Shown: positions 38,453-50,779, counted from the first letter of the stretch. The stretch: DNA of 64,000 nt from Caenorhabditis elegans (GCF_000002985.6 NC_003279.8:9424001-9488000), one strand, 5' to 3'. Notes: a model not told the origin generated them from the sequence alone. Program-made: numbers and translations.

Positions 38453-40084
38453 TTCCCTGTTTTCCCCTGTTCCTCTGTTTTTATTGTAACTTTCCGACAA
38501 ACACCGTCTAGCCATTTCTGTTATCTGCTTGTTATATCTCGCATTTCGTGGAGATTTAAACCAAAATGATAACAAGTTCAAAAAGACAACTTGGAAATAT
38601 TTTCTAAGTGGTCTTTTCAAGAAAGAAGAGTTCATTGCAGGAACTGTTTTTCCGCTTACAAAGAATGTATTTCAGAAATTCTCAGATTTTTTGAAAAATG
38701 ACATTTTCTAAAATTCTTACAAAACATTCGAAGTCATGAAAAGTGTGAAAAATCCACATTCGAAGCATTTTTACGGCCCCAATAAAGTAGTGAAAAACTT
38801 TCAGATCCACTTTTTTCTAGTTCAAAGTGCTCATCTGTCGCTGTAAAGACCAACATTAAAGGTCATATCTCAAATGACACAAGTTTCAATGGAAAGTCTA
38901 ATTGGGATCTGAAATACTTTCCTTTTCAAAAAACGTATTTCTAAAACATTCTTTGACATTTATGTTAGGGAACATGCTATTTCCTTGACATTTTTGCAAA
39001 CGTTTACCCAGTTTTCCCAACCAATTACCAATTACTTAGCACCCTGCAGAGTTTCGAATTTCTCGTCAATTCTCTTCAAATTCTTTTCATTTCTTTCCTA
39101 TTTTCTTCTCCTTTTCGAAATCCAACAAATCATCGCACTTTTCGTCGTGTCATCCAGCTCCAGCTCATCCTTTTTCTTCTTTCCCTTTTTCAATAAAATA
39201 TAATCAAAAATTGTGAAACGCAGAGAAAGTTTGAATCTGATTTGATGGTAGTTAATGGCGCCTGGGGTCCCCCCTCTCATGAACGCATGTCTATTCGGAG
39301 GATAGAACATTTTTCATTCGTTTTTCTTGTTCAGCCAACATATCCTTTTTTGGAAAATTTGAAGAGTATTAACCAAGTTTGGTCACATGCATTATCTTCA
39401 TTAGACATTTGACATGGGTGTCACACTCACCTTTCTCGTCTATCTTTTCAGAAAATTGTATCCATGTCCATAAATGTTCCTGATTTTCTCTCAAATTAAA
39501 ATATAGTTTTAAACTTTTTTTTCATAAATTAGCCCTCCATGACCCATATTTTTATTTTTTCATAAAATGTTTCTCATATTCCATGACGTAGTCTCTTGGG
39601 ACCCATCACTAGAGGTTTTGGCTTGCAGAGCTCGTGAATCATACGCCAAAAGTCACTGCATTTGTATCTAAAGATGCTTCCGCATTTGTTTTTTGTTTTC
39701 TTTAGCTCATTCGACTTTTGAATAATTTTTTTGGAAAACATCTAACTGGAAAGTTTCAGATAAAGACAGAAAGAAAAAAATGTCGGAAAGATTCTGAAAA
39801 ATCAACAACTATCAAACTGGCTTCAAGGACTGTTGCTCCACCGTTCAGAATGTCGCTTCTCCTGTTCTTCGGGCTTGGACGGGTTTGTTTTGATTTTGTT
39901 TTAAATTTTATATGTTTAGTTGAATAGGGATTTTTCTTTAAAGTATTAAAAAATAATCTGAAAAAATCCTTTGTTCCACAAAGACAAGCGAAACAAATCG
40001 CGAACGATTGAGCAACTCAATAAGTAAAAATGGGACTTTTGTAAGATTTTCTAATCTTCTCGTCTGAATTTCCACCAAAAAAGA

Positions 40085-40175
40085 AGCCATGTCCACGCTC
40101 CAACCAATCAACATTTCCGAACTCCGTCTCATTGGTTGAGAAGTAGGCGCGGCTAATCACTGATTGGTCTTGTAG
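40085..40175. repeat. Dispersed GATTGGTC repeat, copy 1
   Basis: Contains CACGCTCCAACCAATCA, then CATTGGTTGAGAAGTAGGCG and CTGATTGGTCTTGTAGG. The last words recur at 41590-41670 (intron of the channel gene) and in part at about 60333-60383 (intron of the glycosyltransferase gene), pointing to a small dispersed element with ATTGGT-rich inverted arms. Confidence 0.45.
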
Positions 40176-40878
40176 GTATCTTTTTGGATGAAATTCAGAC
40201 AGACGATTAGTCAAAGTTTTATGTGTTTAGTGCTTATACTTGATTTTCATCCCTTCCCGATCGATTTTTTGTTCTTCCTTTGTGGTATATCTGAATTTTA
40301 GTTATATATTTCACAACAAAATCTTCATTTTCTATTCCATCTTGAGGGATTAATTAATAAAAAATGTATTCGAAAAAAAAATTAGATTTAAAAACTTAAC
40401 GTTGTCTAATACGTTCAAGATTATATGCCAAGTTGCCACTAAAATATAATTCCTACTGAACGATAGCACCTGCTCTCGGATGGTGAGTTGAATTTCAATG
40501 TCTGAGTTAGCTTGGTAATTTTTGTAAGCAAAGTTTGATGAGACGGAAGAAAATATTCACATTGTGCAATGACTCATGAAACACCACGTGGAATCTTCTC
40601 TGCTCTCCAAAAACGTCATCAGTCAGTCCATCAAATTGTCCGAAATCTGGTTGAATCTATCTCCAATCCGAAATGTATCCGCTCGAAGTGATTTTTGCAT
40701 GACGACTCGGACAGACTTGTCACTCCTTTCTCCGCCTCTTTCTCTTTCCGAGACATCTCTTTCACTTGTATACAAATTCATTTTCCCTCTCTCTTTCTTT
40801 CTTCCCAAGGACTCTAGTTTTGCTCCTTTGCACCCTAAATATTATGGGCCGACGGTAGAATACCACGAACATCGAATC

Positions 40879-43800
40879 ATGAGATTGGACGAAGACGATG
40901 ATGATTTAAAGAAATGTAATGGTGTAAATGAAGAAGATATATTGAAAGCTTTTTTAGAAGAAGACTTTAATTCTCAACATTATGATTCCATATGGGAGGT
41001 ATTTGTTTTTAAAATTTTCAATTTACCAGTATTCCATAAATGTTCAATAAGATTAAAATCTACTCGATATGAATACTTTCAGTGCCTTCAACACAATCGA
41101 AGAGCAATAGCCGTCAATGGATTCATTATAGTCTTTCTGATAATTTACACAACAATTGGAGGATTCATATTTTTAAATTTTGAGTTTGAATACCAGCAAT
41201 ATATGAAACAAAATGCGACACTGGAAAAACGATTGTGTATTGAATCCTTGTTAAATCGGGACAATCGATTACGTCTTACACGGGCTTCTGATGTTGCTGC
41301 TGCAATTGCAGAGAGGTGTCTGACAGAAAATGTAAGTTGGATTTTTGTTTTCAAATAAGATAATATAGGCCAGTGAAACACAGTCAAAAAGTCTGAAATA
41401 TGTAAACTTACAGTACACTTTTCCCATTTGTTAGTAGTTTCAATGGGGAATTTACTCCAACATTCTGAAATATTAGGCAAAAAAAACCAATAATCCAATT
41501 TTAAGAACTATAATTCTCTACTCTGATTATAAATCTGAATTTTTACAAAATGAGAACTCCACGACTAATCAGAATTCAACTTAGCCCACAACTGGACCAA
41601 TCGAATGAAATGGGCAAAATACCTGATTGGTTTGAACGTGGGCGGAGCAAATTGCTGATTGGTCTTGCAGTTCTCATATTGGAGGAATTTAAAACAAGGG
41701 TTTTAATAGTTCTATTTTTTTCATAATCCTCATTCACGAAAACGCTGTGAAAAATCAAGTTCCCGTTAAGAAGGATTTTCTAGAAACTTTCAATTTTTTA
41801 AAGATGTCGTCGTTGTTGCGGTATGTGCCTGTCAATATTAGTTTAAATTGTTCTGGAGATCACTTTTTTTAGAAATTTGTTTGCAGGTCAAAGACGATCG
41901 TATGCAATGGTCATTCAAATCTGCAGCTCTCTACTCTCTTGGAATTTTGACAACTTTGGGTTAGTTTTTGAGTTGAGAAAAGATTCAAATGGGAGTTGAA
42001 AGGAAGCGGTCACACACTCGCCAACTGAGTGATGACTTGGACAAATGGATCCTCCTGAGGGATTGAAAAGGCCAAAAAGACAAGACAAAAATGCAAATGT
42101 ACTTGAGACAAAAGCCTTTTTTCCAGTATTTTGCGGGTAAAAATTTGCTTCTCTGAAAAGGAATATTGAGGGGAAAAGGGAATTAAGTTTTGAGACATTT
42201 GTCAAAACAAAACTTTTTTTTCGAAAATTTCAAAATCTGGTTGGAGACACATAATCCACTTCAACTCAATTGTATATAAACATGACTGGGCAAAAAAAAG
42301 AACAAATGAGCAGAATCTGAACAATCATAAAGAAAACTGAACTATAGTTTCTTAAAGGACAGGGATGATATAGAAATTTGGCTCTTTCCTGCAAATATCA
42401 AGACATTTCTAATCTGAGGGTTTTGGGATTATATTTTTGTTTTCACGCTAATATGTTTCCTATTTTCTACAAAAATCTGGAAAAAGTTGGAGTTGCTCTC
42501 ATCTATCTTCTTGGAATGTCTGTAAACAAAAACCAAGAAAAGAAAACCCATTACTTTTGTCTGACAATATATTATAGATCAGCAAAAAGTTTTGTTTTAA
42601 ATAATTTGATCGTCTTTTCCAGATAATAATAATGTGGTTTCATCTACTTTTTTAAATAAAAACAGTTTAATTTCAGGGTATGGAAAAATAGAGCCTCAAA
42701 CAATCAATGGACGTATTTCAACAGTGATCTACGGATTTTTTGGAATCCCTCTAACTGTCATTCTCTTGACAAATTTTGGAAGATATTTAGAGGCAATGGC
42801 AACAAGGTTTAGAAGACTTATTTCATGTAGAAGACGTCGGGAAGATGAAGATGAAAATGTATCTGGAAGTACATTATTTTTTATTGTACTCGTTTATCTT
42901 ATACTTGGTGCAACAATGATTCCATTGATGAGTGGACAATTTGACTTTTTCAATGGAATTTATTATGCGTTCATTTGCTTGACAGCTATCGAATATGGAG
43001 ATATTATTCCTCAAAAGTGGGTGTTTTATACAAGAATTATATACTGAAATTTAAATTTGTCTCGTACAAACACTCCACTGCCACAACTTATATTTCTGTC
43101 CATTTAACATTTTTCTGATATTTTTTAAAGTTAAAAACAAAATTATAGTAGAAGAACTAATTAAAATTTTATCAGTTGATAAATTTTTGATGGACCTAAA
43201 GACAACCGATATATTGGTTACCAAAAAGTGCTATGAGTGTGCAAGACTAATAAAGCTATTATGATACACAACCTTCAGTCGAGAACTACAAACATTTCAA
43301 AATTTGAAATTTTTTGCAGCAATTGGTTCTTACCTATCAGTGTTTTCTACATGTGCACGGGACTTGCCATATCAACTATTGCTTTAGGTAAGTCATCAAT
43401 AAACACCGACCTTCTAATGGTGGAACTTTCAGCTATTTTTCGGTACTAGAAATGCATCTACAGGCCATATAGAGTCTAGAGTACATTTGAATTGAAAAAT
43501 AATTCGCGGATAGTGGCATAACTTTGCAAAAAACAATTCAGAAACAACTTCAAAAAAGCCCCCAGTTGTCTCACTAAGCAACCAATTTTAGTTTCATATG
43601 GCCTTTCTCAGTCAAGAGCGAGTCACGGCAACCTGGTCCAAAACCATTCCCAATTAGTAAATCATAACTAAATAGCTTAATATCATTGCTAATTAGCCTC
43701 TTTTTGCTAATTAACGATGTTTTTTTGCTAGTTAGCAATGATTTTGAGCTATTTAGTTATGTTTACTAATTAGGAATGGTTTTGGACCAGGTTGCCGTGA

Positions 43801-44852
43801 CTCGCTCTTGACTGAGTTGAGAAATTTTTGTTGAAAAACATTTCTATAATACAATACTTTATCAAAAGTTAAAAACACATTTTGTTATACGAAGCTCATG
43901 AAATAATTCAGACTTAACTTGAAGTCCTTTTAGTAAATTGATTTTTCGCCTTTTTTCTGGAGCATGTTTACATGGTATTCCCGTGGGGACCATTTAATCA
44001 TATCCAAATATTACAAACAAGAATTTTTTCAGATATTGGATCAATTTATGTTCGAAAGCTACATTTTATTGGCAAAAAAATAAAAAACATTGCCAACATT
44101 CGGATTTGGTTCGGTGCCAGGAAGTGGGTTTGGCAAAGGAGACGTAAATTGTTTCATTTGGTTCTAAAACTTTTAGCTACGATTTGTTTCTATAACAACG
44201 TTCTCTATTTTTGTCAAAAAGCTTTTAATTAAAGAAAATAATTGTATCGCTAATATTTTTAGTTTGGAAGTACGAGAACTCATCACAGCAGTTGGACAGA
44301 ATATTGGAATTGATCAGAATGTGATAGCAGACATAGATATTGATACATTGGTTAAAACAGCAATTCAAGTGAAATTGGGAAGACTTTCAAGAGTTCCTCA
44401 AACACATATGATTGTTGAGGGAATATGGCCTCCAGAACTTGTTCCTCTTTTTATGAAAGTGAGATATTTGAAACTTTATAGTATTCGAAGAAAATAATGT
44501 TTCAGGATGGTCAATTCCCACTTTTTGTCGATTCGGAAGATGATCTCACTGATATGAGGCCTAAGAAATTTTCAGTTCATTTTGAAGATGAACCAATGAT
44601 GTCTGAAATAGAGGATACATCTGATTCTGAAACAGCTGCTGATAAATCACAAACCACATCGTCCCGATTGTCTCCAATTCCACGCCGAAGAGCAATGCAA
44701 GCCAAATTGAATGGTTCAACTGGTATGTTATCTAGAATTGAAGTGAATGGGAATTTTTAACGAAATCAATTTCAGACTCAGATCAAGCTTGCCACGACGG
44801 CGTTATGAATGTTTCAACAACTATCACCTCTGATCTTTCTACAGATGCATAG
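40879..44852 (+). CDS. Two-pore-domain potassium channel, TWK family (476 aa)
   Basis: Exons 40879-40998, 41083-41331, 41887-41959, 42677-43016, 43320-43387, 44033-44123, 44263-44458, 44506-44722, 44776-44852 give 476 aa. K2P channels carry background potassium current at the plasma membrane. Order: acidic N-terminus; M1 (NGFIIVFLIIYTTIGGFIFL); a long extracellular loop; pore 1 with filter TTLGYG; M2 (TVIYGFFGIPLTVILLTNFG); a basic linker FRRLISCRRRRED; M3 (LFFIVLVYLILGATMIPLM); pore 2 with filter TAIEYG (usually GFG or GYG in this family); M4; and a ~150-residue cytoplasmic tail. Two junctions use unusual GTGGGT donors (43017, 44124); the latter was chosen because it alone keeps frame. The first intron (40999-41082) is in frame and without stops. 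AATAAA at 44885-44890. Start could lie further upstream in the same frame. This is the twk gene next to skr-2, but I am not sure of its number. Confidence 0.9.
41590..41690. repeat. Dispersed GATTGGTC repeat, copy 2
   Basis: GGACCAATCGAATGAAATGG, CTGATTGGTTTGAACGTGG and CTGATTGGTCTTGCAG within the intron between channel exons 2 and 3; related to the copy at 40085-40175 just upstream of the gene. Confidence 0.45.
43607..43816. repeat. 210-bp palindromic element in an intron of the channel gene
   Basis: The left arm CTCAGTCAAGAGCGAGTCAC (43607 on, continuing GGCAACCTGGTCCAAAACC) is matched exactly by the right arm ending GTGACTCGCTCTTGACTGAG (43816). Complementarity continues inward (ATTCC...CTAATTAG) over about 95 bp per arm with few mismatches. 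A foldback MITE without coding capacity; no clear target duplication seen. Confidence 0.8.
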
Positions 44853-45703
44853 CATTTTGTTTTTTCTTCTTTTCTTAAATCTCAAATAAATACTTTTTAA
44901 AAATTTCTTTAAAAAAATAGACATAAACAAAACATATATAACTTTTCCCAGCTACATTATTACATTTTACAGCATTATTATTTTTGTGAAGTCGGTAGAT
45001 CGAATATTTAAAATTGATAATACAATTTTATTATATAAAACTCAATTTTATTTACTATCTCTCGAAGAAACTGCGCCCGCAGAAGGAATTCAATTTCTTT
45101 AAAGTTTTCAAAAAGTTACGGTAAACTATTCCGTAAACACCGCGACATAAAAATGCACACTTTCTCTTTCCTAATTTTATATAAAATTTATAATTTTAGT
45201 TTTCTTCGAGAAAGAAACAAACAATCGTCACTTGCTTTTCGAAGAGTTGTTCATTCAACGACTTTCTTTTTTGTCTTCAAATATTTTTTGTTGCGATTTC
45301 TATTTCTTGTGAATCGTCTCAATGTATAGATGGATGATTGAAGCTTGAGTATTTAAATTATCCAGAATTGAAATGTTTTCACATACAGGTGTGCTTGATT
45401 GTTTTGTAGTTTGAGCATCAACCAAATTCGAAATATATTCAAATACAATTTTTCTGGCTAAAATTTTTCGATGACTACCAATAAGTAGCAGATTTTTATT
45501 GACGTTGAGAATTCATTCCAGTATCTTTTTCCTGTATTCTCAATCATTCTTCTTATTATTTTAGTTATAGTTTTTCTATTTTGCAGATATTCTGATAGAA
45601 TTCCAACGAAACCATTGCTTTGTTTTTTCCGCGTGGTTTTTGTACACTTCTCTCGTTAGTGACCCTGTCACAACTAATTTTAATTCCAGTCAACTACAAC
45701 ACG
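44853..45703. other. Intergenic region before skr-2
   Basis: AT-rich, no coding sequence. Contains the channel poly(A) signal at its left end and, at the right, a good acceptor (TTAATTCCAG, ending 45689) 14 bases before the skr-2 ATG, so skr-2 probably has a trans-spliced or cis-spliced leader. Confidence 0.5.
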
Positions 45704-46454
45704 ATGGCTGACCAAAAGGAAGCATCCGAAGCAGCAAAGAACCGCGAAATCAAGATCTCGTCTTCGGATGATGAAATCTTCTTGGTAAGCTGAAATTCGT
45801 TTGTTATTGTCATTTTTATCTGAAAAACTAGGCTTCGGGTCGATAAGACGCTTTCGCAGTTCTTATAGAAAATGTTTAGTAGCCTAGTTGATTTTTAATA
45901 AATCAACAAAAAAAGCGGCACTGTACGCTAGATGGCATGGGAAAAATTGCAATCTGAACTTCCAGGTCCCACGCAATGTGATCCGTCTCTCAAACACTCT
46001 CAACACTCTTCTTGTGGACCTCGGGCTCGACGACGATGAAGGAACCAACGCTGAGCCAATTCCAGTGCAAAACGTCACTGCCTCGATTTTGAAGAAGGTT
46101 ATCAACTGGTGCACCAAACACCAGTCCGACCCAATTCCAACTGAAGACAGTGAGAAGAAAACGGATGGTTCCATCCAAGACTGGGACAAAAAATTTCTCG
46201 ATATTGACCAAGGAACCCTTTTCGAGCTCATTTTGGTAACTTGTTATTTTAGTTGCAATATTTTAAATTCCTATTTTCAGGCTGCCAACTATTTGGACAT
46301 CAAAGGACTTCTTGATGTCGCCTGCCAGTCTGTCGCCAACATGATCAAGGGAAAATCTCCAGATGAAATTCGTCGTGCTTTCAACATCAAGGACGACTTC
46401 ACTGCAGAGGAGAGAGAGCAAATCCGTAAGGAAAACGCCTGGTGCGATGATTAA
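45704..46454 (+). CDS. skr-2: SKR-2, Skp1-related SCF ubiquitin-ligase subunit (174 aa)
   Basis: Exons 45704-45784, 45966-46235, 46281-46454, all phase 0, give 174 aa. Skp1 proteins link the cullin CUL-1 to F-box proteins in SCF ubiquitin ligases. The N-terminal half is the BTB/POZ-like Skp1 domain ([20 protein letters not shown]), followed by the acidic loop ([20 protein letters not shown]) and the C-terminal Skp1 helices that contact F-boxes ([16 protein letters not shown] ... [13 protein letters not shown] ... ENAWCDD). It is about 80% identical to the next gene at 47564, with introns at the same codons, and the pair sits beside mec-8 as skr-2/skr-1 do; length 174 aa versus 176 aa assigns this one as skr-2. 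AATAAA at 46613-46618. Confidence 0.93.
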
Positions 46455-47563
46455 ATCTCCATCTTTTCCCCTGTTAAACTTTCAATTACCTTGTTTTCTA
46501 AATGTTTCACATCATCCACCATATCTTTCCCCTTATTAAACGCACTTTTTAATTGTTAACAAATTTCTTCACTGCCAGCTGACACAACTGTGTACAGTTC
46601 TGTTTTTCATTCAATAAAGTTGATGTGAACATGAAAATTGCAAACAATGCAATTGGTTTTAAAGCCACAGCAATAGTATTTTTTAGTCTGAACAGGACTA
46701 TAGATCCTTCACTTTTGAAATGGAAGATGACGAGATGTGAAATTCTAGGCCAAAGTTGCTTCGTTTTCCGCGCGCGTAGATTTCGAAATAAATAAAAAAA
46801 CAATACTTTTCTCAGTTTTAAAAGCTACGGATCGTGTGAATGAAAATTACTTTCTGTGATTAATTGCGAATGGGGTTATTCAAGTAATGTATTTACATGA
46901 CTTTATCGCATATTGCGCCTGACGCTGCTAAATCCCCGCATTTAACTGAAAGTTGCGATATCTTTAAAACGAGATCTATTTTTTCCATTTCTTTCATTTT
47001 TTTTTTCCTGATATTCTCCTTTTTCTATCTATCAAAAATCGAGTGCCGATATTCGCTGAAAAGACTATATTATGTACGCCGTCCGCTCTCTTTTTAATTT
47101 TATATAATTAAAAAACATTATCTCTGAATATCTGCAACTCGAAATTTAGTAAATATACCGTTCCTCCATTATCTTTCTAGTATTTTTTTAAAGACTTTGT
47201 CCATCCAATAAATTGTCATATTTGTCAATTCGTTCCCGCATTGCGTTCTATAACGATCGATAACTCTGCGTCTCTTCCTTTGTGTGTACACTGTTTCCTC
47301 GCTTCTCTACACTGTTTCCTCGCTTCTCTCGCATCATACGACACACTCACATTCTATTCGCTCATTTCTCAACGTTCTCATTCTATTTTTCGTTGTTTTT
47401 CTTTGTTTTGCAGGTATTTTGCGTTGGAAAATTTAAAACTTTTAATTTTTCTCGATGGAAATACTCTTAATCGTTCTTTTTTTTTTCTACCTGTTCTTCT
47501 TTATTATTTGTATGTAATCGTTCTTTTCACAATAATTTCTCAATTTCAATCGATTTCAACGCG
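46455..47563. other. Spacer between skr-2 and skr-1
   Basis: 1.1 kb without coding signal: skr-2 3' UTR on the left, skr-1 promoter on the right. Contains an exact 21-bp tandem duplication (47287-47328). The size argues for separate promoters and not an operon. Confidence 0.5.
47287..47328 (+). repeat. Exact 21-bp tandem duplication in the skr-1 upstream region
   Basis: The 21-mer beginning TACACTGTTTCCTCGC (47287-47307) is immediately repeated at 47308-47328 with no mismatch. It lies about 240-280 bp upstream of the skr-1 start codon. Absence of mismatches suggests a recent slippage event. Confidence 0.85.
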
Positions 47564-48323
47564 ATGGCTGATCAAAAGAAAGTATCCGAGGCGGCAAAGG
47601 AACGCGAAATCAAGATATCGTCTTCGGATAACGAAATCTTCTTGGTAAGATTCAAATTATTCCTTCGTTTTCGTTATTTTTGTCTAAAAAAACTAAATCG
47701 ATAAGCCGTGCTGCATGCATGCGCGCGTAGAGTTTTGCTTCTTGGTATCCTAGGTGATCTGACTTATAGAAAAATAGACAATGTTAAATGTTCCACTATA
47801 TTTGAAAATTCACAAACTAAACTTCCAGGTCCCACGCAATGTGATCCGTCTCTCAAACACTATCAACACTCTCCTGATGGATCTTGGACTCGACGACGAA
47901 GAAGGAACCAACGCTGAGCCAATTCCAGTTCAAAACGTCACTGCCTCGATTCTGAAGAAGGTCATTAGTTGGTGCAACCATCATCACTCCGATCCTATCT
48001 CGACTGAAGATTCCGATAACCGCGAGAAAAGAACTGACGACATAGGCAGCTGGGACGTCGAGTTTCTTAAGGTTGACCAAGGAACCCTTTTCGAGCTCAT
48101 CTTGGTAACTTGTTATTTTAGTTCCAATATTTGAAATTCATATTTTTAGGCTGCCAACTATTTGGACATCAAGGGACTTCTTGATGTTACCTGCAAGACT
48201 GTTGCTAACATGATCAAGGGAAAATCTCCAGAAGAGATTCGTCGCACTTTCAACATCAAGAACGACTTCACCCCGGAAGAGGAAGAGCAAATCCGCAAAG
48301 AGAATGCCTGGTGCGAGGATTAA
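47564..48323 (+). CDS. skr-1: SKR-1, Skp1-related SCF ubiquitin-ligase subunit (176 aa)
   Basis: Exons 47564-47644, 47829-48104, 48150-48323, all phase 0, give 176 aa, the length known for SKR-1. Same architecture as its neighbour: N-terminal Skp1/POZ fold ([18 protein letters not shown]), acidic linker ([17 protein letters not shown]), C-terminal helices ([38 protein letters not shown]). SKR-1 is the main worm Skp1, binding CUL-1 and many F-box proteins and required for cell-cycle exit and embryogenesis. Intron positions and even intron 2 length (45 nt) match skr-2, showing tandem duplication. AATAAA at 48621-48626. Convergent with calm-1. Confidence 0.95.
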
Positions 48324-48696
48324 ATTACCCTTCAGTTTGCCTATTTCTCTATTACATTTCTAAACGACATGTCGCTTCCTTCCCCTTCACACTTCACACA
48401 TTGTCCTGATATGGTCTCTGTCTATTTTTTACATCATCTCTGGCAGCCCAAAAACTTCTTCCTTTTTTCACCTAATTAAAATGCATCTTTTGAATTTTAA
48501 CCGCCATTCTATATTTATACCTATAAATCACCGACCGGCAAAAATTATGCAGTGTGAGATTCTCACACATTTCCTCCAATGAACATCAGTGTGTCCTTTA
48601 CGTGATTGTACATGCCTAAAAATAAAGTTGATGAGACGATACAAAAAACAAACGATTTATGTAAAACATTGAAAAAAATATAACCCGTGAATGTAT

Positions 48697-50779
48697 TTAA
48701 ATTCTGATATGAAAAGTTCTAATGAAGTCAGGTGATCGAGAGACAACGTGTTCAAATTCTGCGAAGTTTATACTCGAGTCTCCATCCAAATCAGCTTCTT
48801 CAATAATTCGTTCAATTATAAATTCAACTTCTACATCACTCAGCTCATCTCTTGTTAAACTTCGAATCATTTTACTCAAATCATCATGTCCAAGAAGTTC
48901 ATCTCCATCGTAATCTAAAACAATATTTTGATACTAAATTAAATATTATTACGCAGACCTCTAAGGACCGCTATTGCAATATAATTTTATCAGATATAAA
49001 TGCAAAATTTATGTCATGATTGTTAAAATAACAATATGATATAATACAATTTATTTACGCGAGTTACAGTAACCCGTTGCCGGAATGGCGAGACGTTGCG
49101 CGTAAATTGTGGTGAAAATTCGCAACTATGGACGTCTACGTAATAAGAACCATATAACTTTTATGGATTGTTAATATCAAATGATTTTATGTCTAATCTC
49201 TTCCTTACCATAAATTCTGAAAGCATATTTCAGTTTTAACTGGAGTGGTGCCATTTCCGAAAACACTGAGAACATGTCCAAAAAATCGTCGAATGATAAA
49301 TTTCCGCGTCCGTCTTCGGAGAAAACTTCACAGATTCGTCGTTTGAATGGATTTTCCTGAAAGTTTGTTATTGTATCACATCAAGTTGATGTGGCCGATA
49401 TATAGATTTTTGATATTTCCCCCGAAGAGTACTATGGTACCCGCTCTCGTCACGAACAAAATATTTTCAAATCGCGAAAAAACAGTGTAAGCCTATAATA
49501 CAGTGATACAGTAACCAATTATGCATTTTTGTATATTTGCCAGCGTTTTCTTCTGTCAAAAACATTATTCTCTTGAAAAAAAAACTTATTTAAAATTTAA
49601 ATAATTGCAAATTCTATGTAAGTGAGAGAAAAAGCGCGGGAAACATGAAGAAAAATGCGAAATAACGGATAGTTGACTACGGTAATTAGAGGCGCACATT
49701 CATTTGCGCGTGCAAAATTATTTGGCCAGAGTCGGTACCGTACTTTCAGAATAAAAACGCAATAATCTGTAACTTGAGGAAAACATTATTGATAGCCACG
49801 GTAGGATTACTGCATTTTCCCAATTTTATTACGATAAAGACACTTTCACTTTTTTGTAAATAAAAGTTGCAAACTTAGCAATAGAAGTTCAAATTGAAAA
49901 TCAAGAATATGTTTCAACAAAAAAGTCGTACCTTTAATTCTGGCATTTTCTCAACTTCTTCAAAAGTCAGCGTTGTAATTGCAGGCCGATTTCCTTGCAT
50001 ATTTGTTGGAACTTTATGTGGATTCAATGCATAAAACCTTTTGTATAGTCGAATTATGTCCTTTCTCGTGAAAAATGTGCAATCCTGAAAAGAGATATTC
50101 TACAAACTCTCATTTTGATTTATGGATGGCTGCCACTTTGTACACTTCTTTTTGAGAAAATGGACGTGCTCCGAGGAATTCAAAGAAATGAGCGTTTTGA
50201 ACGAGATTCTTCGTAGCAAGATGACTTTTTTTCAACTAATAAAATTATTAATCAAACAAATAAATATTTTCATTTAAATGTGAGTGATCGAAAATCTGCT
50301 AGAGGAAGCTCCTGAAAGTGCGAGGTGGAGCTCATTAGCGAAATTATGAGTATTTTGAGCCGACATTAGGGATGCGGAATATGTTATGCATCTTTAAGTA
50401 GTACTGTAGTTCTTACTCTTTATCAATTTTCATCAGATCTTCCAGTCTTTTCGAGACCTGCAACTATGTTTTTGCCAAAAATTCAAAAATTCAGCGAATA
50501 AGTTAAAAGGCATTATTATTTATTGTAGACAAGAAATGATGTTTTCCTTGAAGATTACTAGTATAGTTTGAAAATTTTCAGGAATTTTGATAGTTTTTGA
50601 GGTAAATGGCAAAATAATGTAATGCAAGTACCATTTTATAATTACAATTTTAATTTGAGATGTAAATTTTTAAAATAAAAATAAAAACATACTTGATATT
50701 CATCTAATTGTTCTCTTGTAAAGACTCCTCCTTTTGAAAAAAGGTTTAGTTCTGACAATGAACTTGCATTGTTTCCCAT
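48697..50779 (-). CDS. calm-1: CALM-1, calmyrin/CIB-type EF-hand protein (201 aa)
   Basis: Minus-strand exons 50779-50693, 50084-49932, 49356-49209, 48914-48697 give 201 aa. CIB proteins are small calcium-binding adaptors; in worms CALM-1 is an auxiliary subunit of the TMC-1 mechanotransduction channel. The N-terminus MGNNAS is an N-myristoylation signal. Family motifs in order: [18 protein letters not shown] (degenerate first EF region), [44 protein letters not shown] (EF3, D-Y-D-G-D loop with Asp at position 12), [16 protein letters not shown] (EF4, canonical loop), and the C-terminal [15 protein letters not shown] typical of CIB1. Introns carry TACTGTA/CGCG-type repeat fragments (49060-49760 and 50380-50465). 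Confidence 0.92.
50377..50465. repeat. Partial copy of the TACTGTA repeat family in a calm-1 intron
   Basis: Contains GCATCTTTAAGTAGTACTGT, then AGTTCTTACTC, and ends near CTTTTCGAGACCTGCAAC, matching the core and one end of the element at 9961-10262. Confidence 0.45.

Larger units (their letters stand above)
36519..40878. other. 4.4-kb intergenic region upstream of the TWK channel gene
   Basis: No gene supported; open frames are short and pyrimidine-rich. It contains an interstitial telomere-repeat array (38423-38452), a copy of a GATTGGTC repeat (about 40085-40175), and, just before the channel gene, a possible acceptor (ACTCTAG at about 40816) that may start a leader exon. Confidence 0.5.
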
